Positions 1 to 5,253 of a stretch of DNA of 5,253 nucleotides are shown piece by piece. Under the pieces are notes generated by a model that made no database searches, was not told where the DNA came from, and saw nothing but the letters and a program-made list of their open reading frames with translations. Positions within the stretch are counted from its first letter, which is position 1. The number at the start of each line of letters is the position of its first letter. The DNA comes from CAZOMR01 sp964580655. Its GTDB lineage: Bacteria > RBG-13-61-14 > CAZOMR01. The stretch spans positions 1 to 5,253 of the forward strand of contig CAZOMR010000229.1 of the NCBI GenBank assembly GCA_964580655.1, read 5' to 3'. The translations under genes were made by a program, and so were the position numbers.

Positions 1-173
1 CAGAGCCCCTACGGCCGAGAATGAAAAAAGTCACCATTTATGTCGCACACCCTCCCCCCAATTTTGAGTTCCAAACAAGGTTGTCCGAGGAGATAGGGGA
101 TCAGTGCGGTCCCGAGGGGTATCAAGAATTGGCGGCAATCCAGAGCGAGAGAAGCAAACGAGTGGTGAGTAAC

Positions 174-232
174 GAAAAATCAACGACCAAAGTAATTATC
201 AAAAATCCTTTGTCTCTGGTCGTTGATTTTTC
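174..232. terminator. Perfect 16-bp inverted repeat, probable bidirectional intrinsic terminator
   Basis: The arm GAAAAATCAACGACCA (174-189) is the exact reverse complement of TGGTCGTTGATTTTTC (217-232), separated by 27 bases. The core stem TCAACGACCA / TGGTCGTTGA is preceded by an A5 tract and followed by a T5 tract, so either strand transcribes to a hairpin ending in U residues. This is the usual form of a bidirectional Rho-independent terminator. It lies about 115 bp past the stop of the leftward operon and could also stop a rightward gene entering from the left. The inner CAAAG / CTTTG (188-192, 208-212) could pair and shorten the loop. The loop is longer than usual, so a protein-binding site or a mobile-element remnant cannot be excluded. 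Confidence 0.6.
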
Positions 233-292
233 ATAATCCTTTATGAATCCCTGGCCAGCAGGAGTTTTTCGGCTTTTATACTTGTTGAAATC

Positions 293-328
293 AAAAAATC
301 CTTACACCCATTTGGTTTACAGGGGGAT
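293..328 (-). terminator. Possible weak terminator just after the leftward operon
   Basis: Read on the minus strand, ATCCCCC (328-322) can pair with GGG (309-307) and GGAT (301-298). Five bases are bulged on one side, and a run of T follows (298-293). It begins 20 bases past the stop codon of the 439-residue gene, where a terminator would be expected. The stem is short and bulged, so the call is weak; the perfect inverted repeat further left may be the real stop or a backup. Confidence 0.28.
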
Positions 329-348
329 CAGCTTCAATGCGCTTCAAT

Positions 349-1668
349 TCATGGCGCATACGCGTGCGCATCCACCTTGAGCGGATTATCCAGCATGTCC
401 AGGTATGGCTTGACATTTGCCATAGTAAGAGTCTCACCAGGAACATAGTAATAGCGGTAAAAGATATGATCTCCCTTTGTAATATTATACATTCCGTCCA
501 GCAGGAATCCTGGCTGGCGCTGGCCCGGCACGGACTCCGGGGGGTCAAGGGATGTGTCATCATCTATATACCCGGTTTTGAGCAATACGACATCTTTCCA
601 TTCACCCGGAAGGATCATTCTCACCATCAGGTTTCCCTTGTCCCCGGTGATGGCCCACCAGTCATGCACTGTGTCCCGATCAAGATTCCTCTCAGACTCA
701 TCCATCTTGCCGTCCATGATCACGGCTTTGGGGTTGGCCGCATCGAAGTAGCTCATGCCCTCAGAATTCTTATTAAGGTCTATCCCGTAGATCATCTTGA
801 AATCCGAGAGCATGGTTGAAGGAGCTATCGGGAAGTTGAAGAAGATCGGGGTAACGAAATAGTTCTGATAAAAGAGGTTATTCGCTCCGCCTCCGGCCTT
901 GAACCTGGCGATGCTGATTTTGATGTAAGCCTGCATAAGGTGCACAACCCTTATCGGGCCATCCAGCCAGGCAACCAAATCTCCCTTTGTGTCGCTCTCA
1001 CCTATCTGGAGCTTTATCCGTCCCCCCACGGCCTTGAGATTGCCGCGCCCCTTAATCCTGTCTGCCAGGTTGTCGCTCATCCGGCCCTGTTTGCCCCTCA
1101 GCATTAAACGGTCAAAATATGTTTCGCCCTTTTTTTCCGCAAAAAGATACCGGTCGGTCTCCACCCAGTTACGATCCTCATTGCTGGAATGCTTCACATA
1201 GTCTATATCGGAGCGCGGCGGAGCACCGCTGAAGCTGAAGAGATATACCCATGCCCGGGATCCACCTACAGGGTCTGTCAGCATGATCTCCAACCCGGAT
1301 TCCGCTCCCTCCGGCATCTTCGCCCCGGAAGCTTTATCCCCGCTGTCCCAGGCCATGAACACTAGCTCATCCTGCAAGCTCAAAATCCCGTCCCCATCCT
1401 CCGGATGAGCCCTTGGGCCATGAGTAAAAACAAACTTGCCATCATCGGTGCGCTCATCCACCTGAAATGGGATCGGTTTGAATCCCTTGCTCCCGAAACT
1501 CATGAGCGCAAGCGATGAAATGGGTTTCCCCACAAGTGACGAAAGCACCCCGCCCTCTATCACCACCGGGTCCTCACTACGCTTAAGTGTCTTCTTTTCC
1601 GAAGCCGCGGCGCCCAGAAAGCAAATCACGGCAACCAGAATCAAAACCGCTTTCCCTCTCTCTGTCAT
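349..1668 (-). CDS. Exported protein of unknown function, second gene of the plsB operon
   Basis: This 439-residue protein is predicted to be exported and has no function I can assign. Residues 1-22 look like a Sec signal peptide: a basic start (MTERGK), a hydrophobic core (AVLILVAVICFLGA) and a likely cleavage after AAA or AAS near 22-23. The cysteine at 16 is not in a proper lipobox, so a soluble periplasmic or outer-surface protein is more likely than a lipoprotein. The rest has no further membrane span and looks beta-rich. Landmarks are KPIPFQVDERTDDGKF (64-79), an acidic EDGDG followed by QDELVFMAWDSGD (90-111), LVAWLDGPIRVV (231-242), and aromatic clusters at 264-280 and 401-409. I recall IPFQVDE, DELVFMA and DGPIRV phrases from uncharacterised deltaproteobacterial proteins, but only as resemblance. 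The ATG at 1668 follows GAGAGGTGA at good spacing. The start lies 21 bp after the plsB stop, so co-transcription is likely. Confidence 0.85.
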   Translation of the reverse strand: MTERGKAVLILVAVICFLGAAASEKKTLKRSEDPVVIEGGVLSSLVGKPISSLALMSFGSKGFKPIPFQVDERTDDGKFVFTHGPRAHPEDGDGILSLQDELVFMAWDSGDKASGAKMPEGAESGLEIMLTDPVGGSRAWVYLFSFSGAPPRSDIDYVKHSSNEDRNWVETDRYLFAEKKGETYFDRLMLRGKQGRMSDNLADRIKGRGNLKAVGGRIKLQIGESDTKGDLVAWLDGPIRVVHLMQAYIKISIARFKAGGGANNLFYQNYFVTPIFFNFPIAPSTMLSDFKMIYGIDLNKNSEGMSYFDAANPKAVIMDGKMDESERNLDRDTVHDWWAITGDKGNLMVRMILPGEWKDVVLLKTGYIDDDTSLDPPESVPGQRQPGFLLDGMYNITKGDHIFYRYYYVPGETLTMANVKPYLDMLDNPLKVDAHAYAP

Positions 1669-1689
1669 ATGTCACCTCTCATCATATAA

Positions 1690-4317
1690 TCATAAATGTC
1701 TCTCGGCCTTCATGTAAATCGAGAGCCTTTCACGAAATGGCCGGAATTTCTGCTCCGCATCCTCACTGATGCTGAACCGGTCCCCGTCCCGAACAAGAAT
1801 TCCCTTGTCCTCCCAGAACTTCAGCGAGCTCGCGTAGCTCAGCCGGCTCATGGACTCTGGCCGAAGCACCTCTCCTATCTTATACAGCCGCTCTCCCAGC
1901 TTGGCGAAACGATTGATCAACTCCTTCTCCGTATATCTTCCCGCGGGAAGCGACCCCAGACCCTGAAGCACTATCCAGTATGATTCCACAAAGTTGGCCA
2001 CTAAAGCCGCAAAATAAGAGATCTCCCGCTGGCCCTTCTCGGTCAAGGTAAAGCCGGACCCCTCTTCTCCAAGATGCCGCGCGTGCTTGAAATATTCCAG
2101 CGCACGCCGCCTTTGCTCCGACTCGATCTTCTCATCAGAATAAACAAATTCATATTTGAACAGTTCCTTCAAGAATTGATGATCTGAATTCAGCCGCTCC
2201 TCGCCTGCTCCACCATGGTCCTGGCTGAGAAGAGAAAGCGCGGTGTTGGCCGCAGGCAGAAGAAGGTGCAGAAGGTAATTACGATATATCTCCAGGCTCA
2301 GCCGCCTGTCCGGGTGAATGGTATAGAAGCGATCGCCCCCGCCCAACTCATCATCCCGATCAATCAACTTGCGCTCGCAGTAAAGTGAGATAGCCTCTTC
2401 CATGGCACGGTCAAAATTATCAAAGCTTTTTGAAAGTATCGCATCCTCCTCCAGAAGATACTGGTAATAGAGCGCAAGGATGTCCAGCAATTCATCATGC
2501 GTGATCCCCTGCTGGGGCTTGGTCAATAGCGCTGCGGCCACAAGCGAAAAGGGCGTGACTACTGAAACCTGATTGATCGTGCGGATAATCCGGGTCGCAA
2601 GACTCTCGTAAACCACGCCAGCCAGGCTCTCCGGTCCCTCCGGGCCTTCAGCACCGGCAAGATGGTCCTTCAAACTTATCGGTTCGCCGAAATTGATGTA
2701 GATGTGACCGTAGCGCTTCCGAATCAGGTTCCGGTTGCGCAATATCTCCAGTGGAGAAGATTTCGGATTCTTGGTCCCGTGCATCTCCTCAATATACTCG
2801 CCCTCTTCAAGAATCTGGTCATAGCCGATGGAGATCGGCACAAAGTAAATGTCTTTTGTGGCTCCCTCGTTATAGGCCTGTACCAGGTATTTCAATACAC
2901 CAAGCCTGGGAAGAAGAAGCCTGCCTGTCCGGCTTCGGCCCCCCTCTATGAAGAACTCCAGGTTGAAACCCTCATTGATTAAAATCTTGAGATACCTTAC
3001 AAGCACCTCCGCGTAAACCCGGTTTCCACGGAAAGACCTGCGGATGAAAAAGGCCCCGGCTCTGCGAAAGATGTATCCAAGCGGGAAGAAACTCAAGTTT
3101 ATTCCTGCCCATATATGAGGCGGCACAATATTTCGGTTATATAGCACATCGGAAAGCACAAGGTAATCAATATGGCTTTTGTGGCTCGGCACATAAACGA
3201 CCGGCGAGCGCTTGGCCTTTTCCCGGGCACGCCGAAGGCCATTCTCGTCAACCTCGATCCCGTCATAAAGGTTATTCCAGACCCATGTCAGCACCCAATC
3301 GAGGAACTCGACCATGGTCTGCGAGTAGTCCGCCGCCATCTCATCCAGGTATGCCGCGGCATCACGGCGCACCCGGGCCATGTCTCGATTCTCCTCGCTC
3401 GCGATCACCTCCATCTCTTGATTGAGATACGGATCGCGTAGCACCTGCTCCATTATCTGAGACCGGCTCTTCAAGGTCGGACCGATGATAACCCTCTTTT
3501 GCCTGTCAACATGGCCTATCAGATGCTCGCGAAGCTCATAGGCCAACTCCTCGTGCTTAAGGCCCTTTCCGGACTCACGGTCCACAAACCAGCCGACCGT
3601 GACCGGATCAGCCATCTCCACGAAAGCCTGACCCCGGTAAAACAGATACTGGATCAGCCTGCGAAGGCCTCCCGGACGATCCCGCGGACCTAAAAAGATG
3701 TCAAGCAAGCCCTTTTCCTCCCGCTCCGGGCCCTTCTCGAACATGATCATGAGCGGGGCAATGATCAAGGTCTCGCCTTTGTCCTGATATAGTTTGACAA
3801 AATGAAAGAAAGGGTCCTTTTCCGGGTGAAGCAGACGCTTGGCAAGATGCGGCGCATCAATCAAGAAGCACATCGCGCCCTCGCCTTCATCCAGTCTGCG
3901 AAAGAGATAGCCGCGCTCAAAAGGGTCCGGAAGCTTGCCAAGATTCAGCCAGTGCAAAAGACTTGAAAGGAGTATCTTGAACTGCCGACGGATCGGCTGG
4001 AAAAGAAAGAGCGAGAAGGAAAACGCTATCCGTGGAACAGGCAGACCGAGCCCCTTAAGCCGGTACCGGAAAAACAGGAAGTCAAGGCTACTTCTGTGTT
4101 TGACTGCATATATGATCTTGCCCTGGCTCGCCAGCTCCTTGAGCCGCCTCGGCACATCCCCGTCCATCTTCACGGAAAGAAACAACCGCCTCAGAATCCT
4201 GTCCTGAATCAAACCTCCCATTTCAGGAAGCTCGCAGGCATAGTGGTCTAAATGACCATCTAGCACACGCCGGACCACGGCATCAAAACGCGAGGATGTA
4301 TCTTCCTTATGGCTCAT
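1690..4317 (-). CDS. plsB: Glycerol-3-phosphate 1-O-acyltransferase PlsB
   Basis: PlsB transfers an acyl chain from acyl-CoA or acyl-ACP to the sn-1 position of glycerol 3-phosphate, giving lysophosphatidic acid, the first step of phospholipid synthesis, at the inner membrane. All four acyltransferase blocks are present: HKSHID (H379-D384, the HX4D catalytic dyad), GAFFIRRSF (421-429), FIEGGRSRTG (456-465, glycerol-3-phosphate binding) and VPISIGYD (493-500). NFGEPI (542-547) and a long helical C-terminal region follow, as in Escherichia coli PlsB. At 875 residues it is somewhat longer than the E. coli enzyme (about 807). The N-terminal half (about 68-195) is a degenerate second acyltransferase copy with its own HX4D (H74-D79). 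The ATG at 4317 follows AAGGTG by 7 bases, just downstream of a strong promoter. The exported-protein gene follows 21 bp after the stop. The frame is intact with no missing active-site residue. Confidence 0.96.
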   Translation of the reverse strand: MSHKEDTSSRFDAVVRRVLDGHLDHYACELPEMGGLIQDRILRRLFLSVKMDGDVPRRLKELASQGKIIYAVKHRSSLDFLFFRYRLKGLGLPVPRIAFSFSLFLFQPIRRQFKILLSSLLHWLNLGKLPDPFERGYLFRRLDEGEGAMCFLIDAPHLAKRLLHPEKDPFFHFVKLYQDKGETLIIAPLMIMFEKGPEREEKGLLDIFLGPRDRPGGLRRLIQYLFYRGQAFVEMADPVTVGWFVDRESGKGLKHEELAYELREHLIGHVDRQKRVIIGPTLKSRSQIMEQVLRDPYLNQEMEVIASEENRDMARVRRDAAAYLDEMAADYSQTMVEFLDWVLTWVWNNLYDGIEVDENGLRRAREKAKRSPVVYVPSHKSHIDYLVLSDVLYNRNIVPPHIWAGINLSFFPLGYIFRRAGAFFIRRSFRGNRVYAEVLVRYLKILINEGFNLEFFIEGGRSRTGRLLLPRLGVLKYLVQAYNEGATKDIYFVPISIGYDQILEEGEYIEEMHGTKNPKSSPLEILRNRNLIRKRYGHIYINFGEPISLKDHLAGAEGPEGPESLAGVVYESLATRIIRTINQVSVVTPFSLVAAALLTKPQQGITHDELLDILALYYQYLLEEDAILSKSFDNFDRAMEEAISLYCERKLIDRDDELGGGDRFYTIHPDRRLSLEIYRNYLLHLLLPAANTALSLLSQDHGGAGEERLNSDHQFLKELFKYEFVYSDEKIESEQRRRALEYFKHARHLGEEGSGFTLTEKGQREISYFAALVANFVESYWIVLQGLGSLPAGRYTEKELINRFAKLGERLYKIGEVLRPESMSRLSYASSLKFWEDKGILVRDGDRFSISEDAEQKFRPFRERLSIYMKAERHL

Positions 4318-4340
4318 GAATTCGCACCTTGCTTTTAGAA

Positions 4341-4369
4341 ATTATAGCAATCCTATATCCCCTTGTCCA
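4341..4369 (-). promoter_or_regulatory. Sigma70-type promoter of the plsB operon
   Basis: On the minus strand, TGGACA (4369-4364; five of six match TTGACA) is followed by a 17-bp spacer and a perfect TATAAT (4346-4341). The -10 is preceded by TGC, giving an extended -10 element. Transcription should begin near 4334, leaving a leader of about 17 bases that holds the plsB Shine-Dalgarno AAGGTG (4330-4325). Such a short leader leaves no room for a riboswitch, so any control would act at initiation. Confidence 0.75.
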
Positions 4370-4372
4370 ATC

Positions 4373-4400
4373 TTGACAGGGCCTGACTGTTTGTTAAGAT
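4373..4400 (+). promoter_or_regulatory. Sigma70-type promoter of the divergent membrane-protein gene
   Basis: A perfect TTGACA (4373-4378) is followed by a 16-bp spacer and TAAGAT (4395-4400). The latter matches the -10 consensus at four of six positions, including the key first, second and last bases, and is preceded by TGT, an extended -10. Transcription should start near 4407, about 20 bases before the TTG start codon. Its -35 is only 3 bp from the -35 of the opposing plsB promoter. Confidence 0.65.
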
Positions 4401-4414
4401 GAGGCAAATTCTTT

Positions 4415-4419
4415 GGAGG
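4415..4419 (+). promoter_or_regulatory. Ribosome binding site that decides the start of the membrane-protein gene
   Basis: GGAGG lies 8 bases before the TTG at 4428-4430. An earlier in-frame TTG at 4413-4415 overlaps this Shine-Dalgarno sequence and cannot be the start it serves. A second purine-rich stretch, AGAGG (4433-4437), lies 8 bases before an in-frame ATG at 4446, so that start is the alternative. Confidence 0.6.
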
Positions 4420-4427
4420 TTCCTGGA

Positions 4428-5222
4428 TTGAGAGAGGTCTTTAAGATGTGGGGCAACACCCGGATGGTGGTGCTTGTCGCTATCTCGGCCGCTGTTTATG
4501 CCGCGGTCCTGATTCCATTCAAGGCCATACAGATAGTTCCGGGACTCGCGGAAATCCGGCCTGCCGCGGCCCTGCCCCCGCTTTGCTCCCTGCTTTTCGG
4601 GCCTGCCGGGGCATGGGGGGCCGCGTTCGGAAACCTGATCGGGGATTTCTTCGGCATGTTAGGACCGGGCACGATCTTCGGCTTTATAGGGAACTTTCTT
4701 TATGGCTACATTCCATACAAGGTCTGGGAGATATTTTCAATAAATCATTCAGAAAAGAAAGTCATTGCCCGCTCCCCATGGACATGGGTGAGGCTGGAGT
4801 CAGGCTTTCTACTGGCATCGGTCTCCTGCGGGATGTTCATAGGCTGGGGGCTTGACCTTCTCGGCATTGTGCCCTTCAAGGTCTTGGGCAATATCATTTG
4901 CATCCAGAACTGCCTTGTCTCCATGATCATCAGCCCGTTTCTTGTCTTTCTGTTTTATCCCATGATCCAGAACTGGGGTCTTTCCTACCAGGATATTCTG
5001 GATGATGAATCTTACAGCAAACCCCAGGGACATGGAAGACAGACTCTTAGAATACTGGGTCTAGTGTTGATCCTGCTTGGAGCAGTCGGCGGACTCATCA
5101 TCGGCAACCTGGTATCTTTCGGAGTGATTGACCTTTCCGCAATGCTCGGTGCCGCCGCTTCAATCCGATGGGTCCTGTTGCCGTTCATCCTGTTGATCCT
5201 TTGCGGATGCGTAATGCTTTGA
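4428..5222 (+). CDS. Multi-spanning membrane protein, probable ECF transporter S component
   Basis: From the TTG start this is a 264-residue very hydrophobic protein. Likely membrane segments are about 13-31, 46-72, 81-100, 125-148, 155-180, 208-229 and 247-263. The first carries small-residue AxxxA spacings (A18-A22, A21-A25, A22-A26), the type of motif by which ECF S components dock on the EcfT subunit. Conserved-looking polar and glycine-rich loops follow: PGLAEIRPA (38-46), FGPAGAWGAAFGNLIGDFFG (57-76) and GFIGNFLYGYIPYKVW (85-100). This pattern resembles substrate-capture S components of vitamin or micronutrient transporters; the substrate cannot be read from the sequence. S components usually have six spans, so the last one or two hydrophobic segments, after a polar linker (184-207), may be an added C-terminal part. 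No EcfA or EcfT gene lies in the window, though one could follow beyond 5253. It is divergent from plsB with its own promoter. The alternative start is ATG 4446 (258 residues). Confidence 0.78.
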   Translation: MREVFKMWGNTRMVVLVAISAAVYAAVLIPFKAIQIVPGLAEIRPAAALPPLCSLLFGPAGAWGAAFGNLIGDFFGMLGPGTIFGFIGNFLYGYIPYKVWEIFSINHSEKKVIARSPWTWVRLESGFLLASVSCGMFIGWGLDLLGIVPFKVLGNIICIQNCLVSMIISPFLVFLFYPMIQNWGLSYQDILDDESYSKPQGHGRQTLRILGLVLILLGAVGGLIIGNLVSFGVIDLSAMLGAAASIRWVLLPFILLILCGCVML

Positions 5223-5253
5223 GTATACTTAAACCTTGAAATAGCAGATAATT

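Larger units (their letters stand above)
1..348. other. Non-coding region at left edge, downstream end of the minus-strand operon
   Basis: No gene is convincing here. One plus-strand frame stays open from the left edge to a stop at 234-236, with an ATG at 21. It has no clear Shine-Dalgarno sequence, its product (starting MKKVTIYVAH) matches nothing I recognise, and its last 20 codons run through the inverted repeat at 174-232. It could be the tail of a gene entering from the left, but I do not call it. The other two plus frames stop at 22-24 and 65-67, so an upstream rightward gene could end in either. The stretch otherwise holds the strong inverted repeat, a weaker hairpin with a T run (293-328), a near-repeat ATCAAAAATCCTT / ATCAAAAAATCCTT (198-210, 290-303), and an 8-bp direct repeat GCTTCAAT (331-338, 341-348). 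The simplest reading is a terminator region, possibly between convergent genes. Confidence 0.6.

Noticed and set aside
21..236. Plus-strand open frame of 71 codons near the left edge, open back to position 3
   Set aside because: It has no Shine-Dalgarno and no recognisable product, and its last 20 codons are the inverted repeat. The ATGA overlap with a stop in another frame at 22-24 is suggestive, but only eight codons of that frame are visible. It may be the tail of a gene from the left, which cannot be decided here.
331..348. Direct repeat GCTTCAAT twice, 10 bp apart, as a possible operator or CRISPR-like remnant
   Set aside because: There are only two 8-bp copies, beside a stop codon at the operon's end, with no spacer structure; chance is the simpler explanation.
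337..819. 160-codon plus-strand open frame opposite the exported-protein gene
   Set aside because: It is antisense to a well-supported gene with signal peptide and ribosome site. It has no ribosome site of its own, and its composition is that of a shadow frame.
2662..2982. 106-codon plus-strand open frame inside plsB
   Set aside because: It lies opposite the conserved acyltransferase blocks III and IV of plsB, so its sequence is explained by the real gene.
4318..4427. Possible riboswitch in front of the S-component-like gene
   Set aside because: ECF transporter genes often have riboswitches, but the predicted leader is only about 20 bases, too short for any known aptamer, and no structured element is visible.
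4448..4855. 135-codon plus-strand open frame inside the membrane-protein gene, another frame
   Set aside because: The overlapping frame encodes a coherent multi-span membrane protein with promoter and ribosome site; this one gives a Gly/Arg-rich product with no such support.

Overview
The window reads as ordinary chromosomal DNA from a Gram-negative bacterium. The 875-residue PlsB-type acyltransferase with an extended N-terminal half, the secreted protein encoded beside it, and the ECF-type membrane protein with a WGNTRMVVL start most resemble Desulfobacterota (former Deltaproteobacteria). This placement rests on remembered family features, not on a search. Composition and codon use look even across the genes, and I see no insertion sequence, phage gene, tRNA, rRNA or CRISPR array.

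Layout. Positions 1-348 hold no convincing gene; the main structure is a perfect 16-bp inverted repeat (174-189 / 217-232), probably a bidirectional terminator. Two minus-strand genes follow, forming a tight operon transcribed leftwards: plsB (4317 down to 1690), then after a 21-nt gap a gene for a 439-residue exported protein of unknown function (1668 down to 349). A 110-bp spacer (4318-4427) carries two back-to-back sigma70-type promoters whose -35 hexamers are 3 bp apart. The rightward gene (4428-5222) encodes a multi-spanning membrane protein resembling the substrate-binding S component of an ECF transporter. The last 31 bases (5223-5253) show nothing.

How the genes fit together. PlsB makes lysophosphatidic acid, the first step of phospholipid synthesis, at the inner membrane. 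The exported protein is probably made from the same mRNA, which suggests an envelope role but does not prove one. The S-component-like gene is transcribed divergently from a promoter that physically overlaps that of plsB, so the two may compete for RNA polymerase. No ECF ATPase or T subunit is in view.

The most interesting observation is that PlsB contains two copies of the acyltransferase fold. The N-terminal copy keeps an intact HX4D dyad and similar spacing but has lost the glycerol-3-phosphate-binding blocks.
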